Positions 42,105-51,747 of a stretch of 64,000 nucleotides of DNA are shown in pieces. The stretch's first letter is position 1, and the number at the start of each line of letters is the position of its first letter. Source of the stretch: Pedobacter sp. JY14-1 (GTDB lineage: Bacteria > Bacteroidota > Bacteroidia > Sphingobacteriales > Sphingobacteriaceae); NCBI RefSeq assembly GCF_029269825.1, contig NZ_JARJHU010000005.1:434001-498000 (forward strand), in the 5' to 3' direction. A program made the position numbers and the translations under genes. A model generated the notes under the pieces. It had not been told where the DNA came from. It was given only the letters and a program-made list of their open reading frames with translations, and searched no databases.

Positions 42105-42122
42105 AATATGTTTGTACATATT
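42105..42122. promoter_or_regulatory. putative GntR operator 1 (upstream of GH92)
   Basis: AATATGT-TTGT-ACATATT: perfect 7-base arms with a 4-base spacer, 19 bases upstream of the GH92 start at 42141. The same layout (TATGT-N4-ACATA) is found at three other promoters of the locus. Confidence 0.65.
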
Positions 42123-42140
42123 GAACTAAAATGAATCGAA

Positions 42141-44438
42141 ATGTATAAACATAAATACCTGCTGCCCGCCCTGCTCCTGCTCTTTTCGTGTGCCAGCCGA
42201 AAAGAAAACCTGCTGCAATATGCCGATCCGGGGATAGGGACGGCACACAGCCGCTGGTTCTTTTATACGCCGGCCGCTGTGCCCCACGGGATGGCCAAGC
42301 TGGCGCCTTCCACAGACGGACATTACGGAAACCCCAGCGGCTGGGAGGCCGTCGGCTATGACGTCAGGCATAAGTCCATAGAAGGCTTCGTCCATTTCCA
42401 TGAATGGCAGGTGGGCGGCGTATCGGTCATGCCTGCCACTGGCCCGCGACTGCTGGTTCCCGGCGACCTGGAAGACGCAGAGAAAGGGATAAAGAAAGGC
42501 TACCGCTCTCTTTTTGACCATACCGACGAGGTGGCCAAACCAGGTTATTACAAGGTATTCCTGAAAGATTACGGAATTACTGCCGAGCTGACGGCAACGG
42601 AGCGTACCGGATTTCACCGGTATACCTTCCCCGAAAGCAAGGATGCCAGGATCATCCTGGATATCGGCAACAAACAGGGCGAAAGCGGCGAGGTACTGGA
42701 TGCAGGGGTCAGCATGACCGACGATACGCATTTCGAAGGTTTTGTGACGACCTATCCCGCCTACATCAGGAAATATGATCCCCAGGGGAAGATCAATATG
42801 TACTTCTACGGCGAGATCAGCAGGAAACCGGCCATTACAGGCGGCTTTAACAAAGAAGGATTCAAAGAGAACACGAGATCGGCTACAGGAAAGGGTGCGG
42901 GAATGTTCCTGGAGTTTGCGACTAAGGCCGGTGAAACGATAGAACTCAAGGTCGGCCTTTCCTATACTTCGGCGGCCAGCGCAAAGAAAAACCTGGAAGC
43001 AGAAGCCGGCACAATGAATTTCGACCAGGCCAGGGCCCGTGCGCAACAGATCTGGGCGCAGGAACTGGGCAAGCTCCGGGTAAGTACCGCAGACCGGGCC
43101 GCAAAGACCAAGTTCTATACCGGTCTCTACCATGCATTGCTCGGACGCGGCATCATCAACGATCACGGAACGCCTGACCGCTACAACACCGACGCGATCT
43201 GGGGCGCGTTCTGGAACCTCACCCAGTTATGGGCACTGTCCTATCCGGAACACTACAACCATTATGTACAGTCGCAGCTTGACGTTTACCGGCAGCGGGG
43301 CTGGTTTGCCGATGGGGTCAGCAATGGGCATTTCACTTCAGGCGTAGGCACCAATTTCGTGGGCCTGGCCATTGCCGGCGCCTATCAGTGCGGCATCCGC
43401 GACTACGATACGGCACTTGCCTGGAAGGCCATTAAGGAAAATGAAACCAATGGCCGCAACCGGCCGGTCGGCTCAGGCAAGCTGGATGTGGAGGCTTTTA
43501 TCCGGCATGGCTATTCCCCTTTCCTGGAGGAAGACCGGACCGACTCAACAGGTTCGAGGTTTTCGGCTTCCCATACCATGGAATACAGCTACAGTGCCTT
43601 TGCGGCTGCCCAGATGGCGAAGGCAATGGGTAAAACCAGCGACTATGATTTCTTCATCGGTAAATCCAATGGCTGGAAGTTACTGTTCAACCCTGAAAGC
43701 AAACTCATCCAGCCAAAAACCGCAGACGGCCGTTTCATCGGTAAGTTTGACCCGATGGAGCCCTGGCGGGGCTTCCAGGAAGGAAACGCCGTGCAATATA
43801 CCTTCTATGTGCCGCAGGATCCTGCCGGGCTGATCGGCGCCGTTGGAAAGGATACGTTTAACGACCGGCTGGACGGCATTTTTACCACTGCACAGCAAAA
43901 CAGCTTCGGTGGCGGAAAGACCATCAATGCCTTTGCCGGCATCAAGGCCAGTTACAACCACGGCAACCAGCCGAACCTGCATGTGAGCTGGCTGTTCAAT
44001 TATTCGGGCAAGCCCTGGCTCACGCAGAAATGGACCAGGGCCATCTGCGACGAGTTTTACGGGACAGAGACCATTCACGGTTACGGCTATGGCCAGGACG
44101 AGGACCAGGGCCAGCTGGGCGCCTGGTATGTCATGGCATCGCTGGGCCTGTTTGATGTAAAAGGACTTACCGACCTGCGGCCGGCCATCCAGCTGGGCAG
44201 TCCCTTATTCGACCGCGCAGACATCCGGCTGGGCAATGGCAAAAAACTGAACATCGTGACGGTCGGCAACAGCAAGGAAAACGTCTATGTACAGGACGCG
44301 AGCTTCAACGGAAAGCCGCTCAGCAATGCCTGGATCTACCGGGACGAGCTGATGCAGGGCGGAAAGCTGGTCTTCAGAATGGGCGCGAAACCCAACGAAC
44401 GATGGGGCAGCCAGGTGCCGCCCCCCTCGGTTCAGTGA
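42141..44438 (+). CDS. GH92-family alpha-mannosidase-like glycosidase (lipoprotein)
   Basis: 765 residues with lipobox LLLFSCAS. N-terminal sandwich: DPGIGTAHSRWFFYTPAAVPHGM and GFVHFHEWQVGG. (Alpha/alpha)6 barrel: YNTDAIWGAFWNLTQLWAL, GRNRPVGSGKLDVEAFIRHGY, and the calcium/catalytic segment GQDEDQGQLGAWYVMASLGLF. GH92 enzymes are exo-acting, calcium-dependent alpha-mannosidases. It is a more distant member, so mannose specificity is inferred. An operator-like palindrome sits at its promoter. It overlaps the convergent MFS gene by 7 bases. Confidence 0.88.
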   Translation: MYKHKYLLPALLLLFSCASRKENLLQYADPGIGTAHSRWFFYTPAAVPHGMAKLAPSTDGHYGNPSGWEAVGYDVRHKSIEGFVHFHEWQVGGVSVMPATGPRLLVPGDLEDAEKGIKKGYRSLFDHTDEVAKPGYYKVFLKDYGITAELTATERTGFHRYTFPESKDARIILDIGNKQGESGEVLDAGVSMTDDTHFEGFVTTYPAYIRKYDPQGKINMYFYGEISRKPAITGGFNKEGFKENTRSATGKGAGMFLEFATKAGETIELKVGLSYTSAASAKKNLEAEAGTMNFDQARARAQQIWAQELGKLRVSTADRAAKTKFYTGLYHALLGRGIINDHGTPDRYNTDAIWGAFWNLTQLWALSYPEHYNHYVQSQLDVYRQRGWFADGVSNGHFTSGVGTNFVGLAIAGAYQCGIRDYDTALAWKAIKENETNGRNRPVGSGKLDVEAFIRHGYSPFLEEDRTDSTGSRFSASHTMEYSYSAFAAAQMAKAMGKTSDYDFFIGKSNGWKLLFNPESKLIQPKTADGRFIGKFDPMEPWRGFQEGNAVQYTFYVPQDPAGLIGAVGKDTFNDRLDGIFTTAQQNSFGGGKTINAFAGIKASYNHGNQPNLHVSWLFNYSGKPWLTQKWTRAICDEFYGTETIHGYGYGQDEDQGQLGAWYVMASLGLFDVKGLTDLRPAIQLGSPLFDRADIRLGNGKKLNIVTVGNSKENVYVQDASFNGKPLSNAWIYRDELMQGGKLVFRMGAKPNERWGSQVPPPSVQ

Positions 44439-45787
44439 CGCTCCTTCCAGAACGATTCGATCTCTTCCAGTGACCTGCCCCTGGTCTCGGGCAGCAGCTT
44501 GTATACCGTAATGAAGGCGATCAGGCAGAAGAAACCGAAGATCCAGAAAGTAGCCGCCGTACCTGCACCGCGCAGCAGCATCGGCGTAAGTTGGCCCATG
44601 ATGGTGTCGGCTACCCACATCACCATAATGCTCAGTCCCATGGCCTTGCCCCTGACGTGTGTGGGAAAGATCTCCGATGCCACGACAAACTTCAGCGGCC
44701 CTATGGAAAAGGCGAAACAGGCCAGGAACAGGATCATGCTTGCGATCAGCAGGATGCTTCCCGTCATTCCCTGCCAGAACAGTACGCCTGTCAGCAGCAA
44801 GCTGACCGTCGCACCCAGCGTCCCCGCGATATACAGTGGCCTTCTGCCCCACTGGTCTACCTTCCAGATGGCAATGAAGGTGAACAGCAGGTTGGCGGCC
44901 CCAAAGACGATCTGACCCATAAAGGAACTGCTCAGGGCGATCCCCGCGTCGCTTAGGATCGACGGTCCGTAGTAAATGATGGCATTGATGCCGCTCAGCT
45001 GGGAAAACAGCGGCAGCAGGATACCGAGCCACAAGGCTTTCCTCAGCCCGGGTGAGAACAGGTCTTTATAGCTGCCCTTTTTTTCCGCCGCCTGTACCGC
45101 GTCTTCGATACCGATCTTCGCCAGTATCTGCTTTCCCTCGGCTATAAATCCCCTGCGGATCAGCCAGCGGGGGCTTTCAGGGACGAAAAACAGACCCACC
45201 AGGAATAAGGCCGCCAGCAGGATCCCTACACTGAACATTCCGCGCCAGACTTCATCTGCATAGATCAGCCCGGCCAGCCCGGTCATGGACCGGTGTGTTT
45301 CCGAAAAGCTGAGCAACAGGGAATTGCTGATATAGGCCAGCAGGATGCCAACGGTGATCGCCAGCTGGTAACACGTAACCAGGCGGCCCCGCACAGCGGC
45401 GGGCGCGATCTCTGAAAGGTACAGGGGCACCACGATAGAGGCAATGCCAACCCCTACACCCCCGGCCAGCCTTGCCGTGATCAGCAGGCCGAGCGAATGT
45501 ACCAGGGCGCAACCAGCGGCCGAGCCCAGGAACAGCAATGCGGCCAGGAACAACAGCTTACGCCTGCCCAGCCGGTCACTGAGGTCGCCCGCAAAAGCCA
45601 CTCCGGCAATACAGCCTACCAGCGCAGAAGAAACGAACCAGCCCTCCTGCGCGGCGCTCAGCGCAAACTGCTCCCGTACAAAGGGCAATACTCCGGAAAT
45701 AACGGCCATATCAAAGCCGAAAAGAAGACCGCCCAGTGAGGCGACCACCGTGACCAGCCCCAGGTAAAATCGATGAGATGCATTCAT
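44432..45787 (-). CDS. sugar-porter family MFS transporter
   Basis: 451 residues, 12 predicted helices. Sugar-porter signatures: GFDMAVISGVLPF at the start, DRLGRRKLLF between helices 2 and 3, PESPRWLIRRG after helix 6, QLSGINAIIYYGPSI in helix 7, and the C-terminal PETRGRSLEEIE. Imports a monosaccharide, probably released by the neighbouring glycosidases, by proton symport. It follows the isomerase gene on the same strand by 39 bases, likely one operon. Confidence 0.95.
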   Translation of the reverse strand: MNASHRFYLGLVTVVASLGGLLFGFDMAVISGVLPFVREQFALSAAQEGWFVSSALVGCIAGVAFAGDLSDRLGRRKLLFLAALLFLGSAAGCALVHSLGLLITARLAGGVGVGIASIVVPLYLSEIAPAAVRGRLVTCYQLAITVGILLAYISNSLLLSFSETHRSMTGLAGLIYADEVWRGMFSVGILLAALFLVGLFFVPESPRWLIRRGFIAEGKQILAKIGIEDAVQAAEKKGSYKDLFSPGLRKALWLGILLPLFSQLSGINAIIYYGPSILSDAGIALSSSFMGQIVFGAANLLFTFIAIWKVDQWGRRPLYIAGTLGATVSLLLTGVLFWQGMTGSILLIASMILFLACFAFSIGPLKFVVASEIFPTHVRGKAMGLSIMVMWVADTIMGQLTPMLLRGAGTAATFWIFGFFCLIAFITVYKLLPETRGRSLEEIESFWKERH

Positions 45788-45826
45788 AAAGTCAATATCT
45801 GGTTAAATAAACTTACACAAAAAGGG

Positions 45827-47653
45827 CTACATGCCGTACCCGTCCTTCACAAAGGAACGGACCACCTTCGCCCTGCCCGCACCGTAGTTCAGGAGCTTAT
45901 AGCTTCCCGCAGCGGCAGGTACGATAAAGGTTTCGGCATAGTGATACCTCTGGACAGGCTGCCCTGCAATGGCTACGCCGACCGACGCACCTTCTACCAG
46001 CATGAGCACATGACAGGCATCGTTCGTCAGGTTGTCCGTTTCGGTATCGAATTCCATACGCTCAACGGCGTAAAAATGGTCGGGGTGGGTACTCAGGCTG
46101 ACCAGTTCCCAGTCACTGCCCCTGGCCGTTACCTCCTGCTTCGAAATGAGCTCTTCGCGGACCGCGTCGCCCTTTCTTTCGAAGCGCAGGTTATGGAAGG
46201 CGTGGGCGATGTTGATCGGCCTGGGGTTTCCGTTCAGGTCGAGCGACAGCCAGTCGTACATCTTAAAGGTAAAGATATATGGAGTGGCACTGATCTCCAG
46301 CACCATATTGTTTTTTCCGGAACTGTGTACCGTACCGTTGGGGATCAGGAACAACTCATGCTTGCGCGAAGGGAATTCCTGCACATAACGGGTGACTTCG
46401 AGCGGCTCTTTCCTGGCCTGGCTGTCTTCCAGCGCTGTCCTGAAGGCTACCGGGTCAATGTCCTCCCGGAAACCGAGATAGACCTTTGCATCAGGCTTAC
46501 AGTCAATGATATAATAGGTTTCATCCTGGGTGATCTGCTCACCGAAATGCGCCCGGATATATGGCTTCGAAGGATGGCATTGTATGGACAGGTTGCCACC
46601 GTCGAAAGTATCCAGGAAATCGAAGCGGATCGGAAAATAAGGCCCGAACAGCCCGGCATGTTTCCCGAGCACATTTTTGTATTCGTACTGCATCATCAGG
46701 TCGAAGCTCAGTTCGAGCAGGTTGCCGTCGCTTTCCAGCACAATACCGTTTTCGGGGGTGATGAGCTCAAAAGACCAGGCATAATTGACCTCATCGGTAT
46801 TGATGCCCCTCAGGTGCTCCTTCATCCACTGGCCGCCCCAGGAGCCTTTCTCGAACCAGGGCCTGGCCCTGAACGCCGAATGGCCAAGCCTGCTGAGCGC
46901 CTCCCGGAGACCATTTGCCGGCATCCAGCTGATGTCATCTCCCTGCTGCGCATCGGCAAATACGCTGATACGATCAAGTAAGGTACTGCGGTGCTTGTCC
47001 AGCACCACCCAGTCTACGAAGTAGAAACGCTTATACATTGCGGTAGCGGCTTCAGGGCGCGTTTTCCCGAGGTTGGTCACCGATCCCGCGCGCATACGGT
47101 ACTGCAATTCATTTTTGGGCAGTTCCAGGTAAATGACCGGCGCGTCCCAGCCGCACAGCGCCGCACCCGGCCCGACAACGATGTTCAGGTCTGCCCCGCT
47201 GCCGGAAACAACCGATGTGATGGAACTTTCGTAAAAATCTCCGAGCTCAAGGCCTGTGCGTGTGCCCCATACGTCTTCCGGCGCACCGAGAAACGGACCA
47301 ACCATTTCATCCAGCAATGCTTCCGCCTTCAGGTGGTCGCGCACATCATGCCAGTTGACCTTCAGGCCCTTTTCCGCAAAGTGCAGTCCCAGGGCATGCC
47401 TGATCTCGTCATAAAATACACCTGCATAGCCGTCGATGACCAGCAGCGGATGCCGGGCGGCCCAGTCTGCCAGTGTATCAAAACCACGGAAGATCTGTCC
47501 CTCCCCCACTGCAAAATGCGGAAAGTGTTCATAGACCGGTTCTGTTTCCCCCTGTTGTTCCAGGCGGGCCGGGAGTAAAGGCTGGCTGCTGTCCCGCCAT
47601 TTTCCGGCCGTTATGTTCGCTGTAATATTTTCCGTGCTTTCTGTCTGCTGCAT
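45827..47653 (-). CDS. class I mannose-6-phosphate isomerase-type protein with extra N-terminal domain
   Basis: 608 residues, about twice a plain isomerase. The C-terminal part has the phosphomannose isomerase cupin pattern: LSIQCHPSKPYIRAHFGE with metal-ligand Gln/His, and LIPNGTVHSSGKNNMVLEIS. The N-terminal 250 residues (LLVIDGYAGVFYDEIRHALG, then LLDRISVF) resemble a uridine-kinase-like fold without a Walker A motif. It would convert mannose-6-phosphate to fructose-6-phosphate. Divergent from the gntR gene with an operator-like site in the gap; upstream of the MFS gene. Confidence 0.85.
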   Translation of the reverse strand: MQQTESTENITANITAGKWRDSSQPLLPARLEQQGETEPVYEHFPHFAVGEGQIFRGFDTLADWAARHPLLVIDGYAGVFYDEIRHALGLHFAEKGLKVNWHDVRDHLKAEALLDEMVGPFLGAPEDVWGTRTGLELGDFYESSITSVVSGSGADLNIVVGPGAALCGWDAPVIYLELPKNELQYRMRAGSVTNLGKTRPEAATAMYKRFYFVDWVVLDKHRSTLLDRISVFADAQQGDDISWMPANGLREALSRLGHSAFRARPWFEKGSWGGQWMKEHLRGINTDEVNYAWSFELITPENGIVLESDGNLLELSFDLMMQYEYKNVLGKHAGLFGPYFPIRFDFLDTFDGGNLSIQCHPSKPYIRAHFGEQITQDETYYIIDCKPDAKVYLGFREDIDPVAFRTALEDSQARKEPLEVTRYVQEFPSRKHELFLIPNGTVHSSGKNNMVLEISATPYIFTFKMYDWLSLDLNGNPRPINIAHAFHNLRFERKGDAVREELISKQEVTARGSDWELVSLSTHPDHFYAVERMEFDTETDNLTNDACHVLMLVEGASVGVAIAGQPVQRYHYAETFIVPAAAGSYKLLNYGAGRAKVVRSFVKDGYGM

Positions 47654-47676
47654 GATCTGACCCTTATCTGATTATC

Positions 47677-47694
47677 AATATGTACATACATACA
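47677..47694. promoter_or_regulatory. putative GntR operator 2 (divergent isomerase/gntR promoter)
   Basis: AATATGT-ACAT-ACATACA, same spacing as the other sites. It lies in the 104-base gap between the isomerase and gntR starts and could serve both. Confidence 0.62.
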
Positions 47695-47757
47695 AACATA
47701 ATCATTTGGGCCACCTGTACAAATTAATTTTCATAATATTGTGTAAGTAAACAACCA

Positions 47758-48492
47758 ATGAAACTGTCGCTAAACCATAAAAGCCCTATTCCGCTGCACA
47801 TCCAGGCCGAAGACCTGCTGCGCCGGATGATCAAAGACCCTGAATTTCAGAATGGTAAACTGCTGCCCAATGAGGTCGATCTTGCCGCACAGCTGCGCAT
47901 CTCCAGGACTACGCTGAGACAGGCCCTGAACAAACTGGTCTATGAAGGGCTCCTGGTCAGGAAAAAAGGCGTGGGCACCAAGGTCGCCGATACCGCGGTC
48001 AGCTCAAAATCTGCCAACTGGCTCAGCTTCTCGCAGGAAATGAAGGCCAGGGGCATTCCCATCCGCAACTTTGAACTGCACGTCAGCTGGGCCTATCCCG
48101 AGGAAGCGGTAACTGCCTTTTTAGAGGTGCCCGCAAACCAGAAGCTGCTGAAAGTCGAACGTCTCCGCGGCCGTCCGGAAGGCCCCTTCGTTTACTTTGT
48201 CTCCTGGTTCCATCCGGGCACCGGGCTTTCGGGGGAAGAAGACTTTAAAAGGCCCTTGTACGACATCCTCGAACAGGACTACGGGATAGTGGCCGAACTT
48301 TCCCGGGAAGAGATCAGCGCAAGGGGCGCAGACAAGTTCATTGCCGGAAAGCTGGAGACAGAAACCGGGAGCCCTGTACTGTTCCGGAAACGCTATGTCT
48401 ACGACCAGGACGGACGCCCCATTGAATACAACCTGGGTTATTATAAGGCGGACAGCTTTGTATACAGTGTCGAAAGCCGCCGCGCCACCTAA
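47758..48492 (+). CDS. GntR/HutC-family regulator with UTRA domain
   Basis: 244 residues. Winged HTH at about 8-75 (LRRMIKDPEFQNGKLLPNEVDLAAQLRISRTTLRQALNKLVYEGLLVRKKGVGT), UTRA ligand domain at about 95-235, with the family end LFRKRYVYDQDGRPIEYNLGYYKADSF. UTRA members bind phosphosugars and usually repress nearby sugar genes. Four TATGT-N4-ACATA palindromes at promoters of this locus, one at its own, are the probable targets. It overlaps the convergent GH92 gene by 4 bases. Confidence 0.92.
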   Translation: MKLSLNHKSPIPLHIQAEDLLRRMIKDPEFQNGKLLPNEVDLAAQLRISRTTLRQALNKLVYEGLLVRKKGVGTKVADTAVSSKSANWLSFSQEMKARGIPIRNFELHVSWAYPEEAVTAFLEVPANQKLLKVERLRGRPEGPFVYFVSWFHPGTGLSGEEDFKRPLYDILEQDYGIVAELSREEISARGADKFIAGKLETETGSPVLFRKRYVYDQDGRPIEYNLGYYKADSFVYSVESRRAT

Positions 48493-51400
48493 AGCCCCCA
48501 GTCCTTATTGGGTACCGGGCCCATTTCCAGCACGAGGGAACCGCCCTTAAGCAGTTCAGCAGCAGGGAACTTAAAGGAATTCAGTGGTTTTCCGTTCAGC
48601 ACCGCGTTCTGCACAAACTTATTGTCCCTGGAGGCATTTTTCGCCTCAATGACAAACGACTTCCCGCGGCCGTACTGCATGCCCAGATCGATGGTCACCT
48701 TAGGGTACAACGGACTGGCGATCTCATAGACCGGCTCCGTACTGCAGCCGCCGTCTGTCTGGAACAGGCCAAGCGCAGCCATGATGAACCAGGCGCTCAT
48801 CTGTCCCTGGTCTTCGTCGCCCAGGTAGGCATTGGCCAGCCCGTACCCGTAATAGCGCTCGATGATCGCACGGCTCCATTGCTGGGTCAGCCATGGGCGC
48901 TTCACCCAGTTGAACAGGAAGGCAAAGTGCATGGACTGCTGGTTGCCCTGGATCACCGGGTAGTCCCAGTACTGGTCACCGGGCGCATTAAAGCGCAGCT
49001 TATTGCTCTCGGTAAAGCCCCAGGTCAGGCGGTCAATGAATTTGTCCGCTCCGATCTCCCTGGCCAGCGCGGGAACATCCTGCGGCACAAAATAGGTCAG
49101 CTGCCAGGCGTTCCCCTCTACATAATGTTCGTTGGCGCCCGACTTGAAGGGGTCGAAATCCGGCATCCAGCTCCCGTCAGACTTGCGCAGCCTGGCATAA
49201 CCGGTTTCCTTGTCAATGGCGTTGCGCCAATAGCCGCCCCTTTCGGCAAATACCTTTTCATCTTCCTTTTTACCCAGGGCCCTGGCCATCTGCGAAACGG
49301 TCCAGTCGTCGTAGGCATACTCCAGTGTATTGGAAAAACGTCCCTTGTCATAAGGCACGTACTTGTGCTCCAGGTAAGGAATCAGGTCCCGGTTGCCCGC
49401 ATAGCCCAGCCCAACCTTCTGGGAAGGGGTGGTCTGCATTTTTTTCATGGCCTCAAAGGCTTTTTCCGCATCAAAATCGCGGATCCCCATCTGATAAGCA
49501 CTTACCATCAGCGGGATCTCATGCTCGGCGACCATGACCGGCACGTAGTTCATTCCCGCAGGTCCTTTGGCCAGCCAGCCATTGGTATTGTACATGGCCA
49601 GCTGCGACTTTACCCAGCGGGAAGACCATTCCGGGGTAACCAGATTCCAGAACTGGTTCAGGTTCCAGAAGGTGTTCCAGAAGGCATCGCAGCCCAGCGC
49701 GAGCTCACCGGGTCCTTTCAGCTGCTGTACTTTCTGGAATGCATCGACCCATTGCCCGTTGAGGTCACTCCAGGTGTTCCTGCTGGCCAGCGCACGGTAC
49801 ATATTACTGTAGAACCGTACTTTTTCCCGCCGGTCTGCCGTCTGTATCTTTAACCTGCCGATCAGTGCGTTCCAGGCCCTGAGCTGTCCCTGCCGCACCT
49901 TTTCAAAGCTCCAGCCATAAGGCACTGCGATTTCCTCCCGCAGGTTCATGGCCGCGTTTTCCAGGCTCACGAGCGAGATGCCGGTACGTACCTGGACGAC
50001 CGGGTTTTCACGGGTATCGAACTCTACCCAGGCGCCTGCATCTTTTACCGCGCCTGAAGACACGATACCGGTCTCAGCTGTCTGCCCGTTGGTCCAGGTA
50101 CCGAACTTCCGGATGGGGCGGTCAAACTCCATGACGAAGTGTATTTTATAATCCTGGTTCACATCACCCGACCAGGCACCCGGCGTAAACTGCCTGCTGA
50201 TGCCCTCAATACGCCGGTCGCTTACCTTTCGCAGCGTTACATCCTTCAGGTCATACCGGTATTCGGCAGGGATCTGAAGATCGATCATGATCCTAGAATC
50301 CGTTCCTTTGGGATAAGTATAGCGCTGGAAGCTGCACCGTGTGGTCGCGGTCAGTTCTGCCTTGATGCCGTAATCCTTCAGTACCACCTCATAGGCCCCC
50401 AGGGGAGCTTTCTCCGTAGCCTTATCGATCTGGGAGCGGTAACCCCCGTCTTCACTCCGCTGGCCACCCATCCTGAGCTTCAGCGGCCCGTTGACCGGCA
50501 GGGTGCCCAGGCCGGCCATTGTCCATTCGTGGATATGGCTGAAGGTGCCGATGCTTTCGTAGATCGGGTCATACCCGGCCTGCCATCCTGCATCCTGGTT
50601 GTCCGGGCTTAGCTTGACCATGCTGAACGGCATCCAGGGTCCGGGTGCGATCATCCAGCGGGAATGGGCCACCCCCATTTTGGTATCTACATAACCGGCA
50701 GGCGTCTCCGGTATACCCGGCGCCCGCCGTACGGTGCCGGATTGGAGCAATGCCCCGTCCGCATAAACTTCATATTTACTTTGCCTCGCTGTCTTTACTG
50801 CAGGCATCGGGACCTCAAACTGGTATCTTGCTGTATCCAGACGCTGGCTGAACACCTCTTTCCCGTCAAGCTTCACGCTGAGTACCGGCTTCCCGGCCAG
50901 GTGCTCGGCGTCGACGATCAGTGGCTGGAAGCGGCTGCCTTCCCGCTCCAGTTCATAACCCGCGGCAGCAACATCGCGAAGGAACACCTTTCCTGGCCTG
51001 ACCAGCTTCGTACCGGCAGGGCCGGTCAGTTTTACCTGGTCAAACACCAGCCAGCTGCCTTCTATGCTGGTCATCCGGATTTCATTACCCCCTTTCCTCA
51101 GCAATCCTGCAGGCAGCGGGATCTCGACCAGACACTCCCGGGCACCGGACAGGTCCCCTGCTATGGTATTGTCCTTTTCCTTTTTGGGCAGTTTGTTCAG
51201 GAAAGACCTGCCGTTGACGGTAACTTTGAGCCAGGGCGGCGTGGGCTGCTGATAGCCCAGCAGGTCGATCACCAGTTTCCAGTTGCCGGAAGCCGGTTGT
51301 GCCTCCAGTCCGAAAAGGATATTGGCATTGTGCGTGCGCGTACCGGCAGTCGGTCCTGTGCCTGCCCAGCCATCACGCGGGCCGGGCAATACATACGGCC

Positions 51401-51635
51401 AGTCTTTCTGTGCATCTGAGTACCCGACCAGGAAGTACCGGTCTTCCCAGCCATAGTCCTGATGCAGGAAATCCTTATATCCGGACGGGGCCAGCGCCAT
51501 CCCCTCACTCTTATTGTCGTTCTTTCCGATTTCCCAAAGGGTCCGCTGTGCCAGTGCATGGCCTGCGGACAGCCAGGTAAAGATAAGTATGCCTGCGCCC
51601 TTCCAGAGGCTCCCGTATAAATTGATCTTGTTCAT
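48489..51635 (-). CDS. GH92-family glycosidase with N-terminal accessory domain
   Basis: 1048 residues from ATG 51635 (this start gives a signal peptide ending HALA-Q; the longer frame begins in the promoter). The N-terminal about 330 residues contain a polysaccharide-lyase/NPCBM-like beta region (WKLVIDLLGYQQPTPPWLKVTVNG and EIPLPAGLLRKGGNEIRMTS). The GH92 core follows: MGVAHSRWMIAPGPWMPFSM, FSHIHEWTMAGLG, CDAFWNTFWNLNQFWNL and LGDEDQGQMSAWFIMAALGLF. Two operator-like palindromes lie just upstream. Confidence 0.88.
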   Translation of the reverse strand: MNKINLYGSLWKGAGILIFTWLSAGHALAQRTLWEIGKNDNKSEGMALAPSGYKDFLHQDYGWEDRYFLVGYSDAQKDWPYVLPGPRDGWAGTGPTAGTRTHNANILFGLEAQPASGNWKLVIDLLGYQQPTPPWLKVTVNGRSFLNKLPKKEKDNTIAGDLSGARECLVEIPLPAGLLRKGGNEIRMTSIEGSWLVFDQVKLTGPAGTKLVRPGKVFLRDVAAAGYELEREGSRFQPLIVDAEHLAGKPVLSVKLDGKEVFSQRLDTARYQFEVPMPAVKTARQSKYEVYADGALLQSGTVRRAPGIPETPAGYVDTKMGVAHSRWMIAPGPWMPFSMVKLSPDNQDAGWQAGYDPIYESIGTFSHIHEWTMAGLGTLPVNGPLKLRMGGQRSEDGGYRSQIDKATEKAPLGAYEVVLKDYGIKAELTATTRCSFQRYTYPKGTDSRIMIDLQIPAEYRYDLKDVTLRKVSDRRIEGISRQFTPGAWSGDVNQDYKIHFVMEFDRPIRKFGTWTNGQTAETGIVSSGAVKDAGAWVEFDTRENPVVQVRTGISLVSLENAAMNLREEIAVPYGWSFEKVRQGQLRAWNALIGRLKIQTADRREKVRFYSNMYRALASRNTWSDLNGQWVDAFQKVQQLKGPGELALGCDAFWNTFWNLNQFWNLVTPEWSSRWVKSQLAMYNTNGWLAKGPAGMNYVPVMVAEHEIPLMVSAYQMGIRDFDAEKAFEAMKKMQTTPSQKVGLGYAGNRDLIPYLEHKYVPYDKGRFSNTLEYAYDDWTVSQMARALGKKEDEKVFAERGGYWRNAIDKETGYARLRKSDGSWMPDFDPFKSGANEHYVEGNAWQLTYFVPQDVPALAREIGADKFIDRLTWGFTESNKLRFNAPGDQYWDYPVIQGNQQSMHFAFLFNWVKRPWLTQQWSRAIIERYYGYGLANAYLGDEDQGQMSAWFIMAALGLFQTDGGCSTEPVYEIASPLYPKVTIDLGMQYGRGKSFVIEAKNASRDNKFVQNAVLNGKPLNSFKFPAAELLKGGSLVLEMGPVPNKDWGL

Positions 51636-51644
51636 ATCCGGATA

Positions 51645-51662
51645 TATTTGTACATACATATT
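51645..51662. promoter_or_regulatory. putative GntR operator 3 (upstream of large GH92)
   Basis: TATTTGT-ACAT-ACATATT, 10 bases upstream of the GH92 start codon. One mismatch to the symmetric form. Confidence 0.6.
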
Positions 51663-51729
51663 TAGGTAAATATTTCCATACTTGGTAAATAATCTGGATT
51701 TTTCTCCTGGAAACACTCTTGACAACCGG

Positions 51730-51747
51730 AGTATGTAAATACATACT
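51730..51747. promoter_or_regulatory. putative GntR operator 4
   Basis: AGTATGT-AAAT-ACATACT, perfect 7-base arms with a 4-base spacer; the best site of the four. It overlaps the last codon of the phosphodiesterase gene and lies 95 bases upstream of the GH92 start. Confidence 0.65.

Noticed and set aside
40965..42119. 384-residue open frame opposite the GH78 gene
   Set aside because: Antisense shadow of a gene with clear glycosidase motifs and signal peptide.
45773..46981. 402-residue open frame opposite the isomerase gene
   Set aside because: Antisense shadow; no motif, no start signal, and the minus-strand gene is certain.
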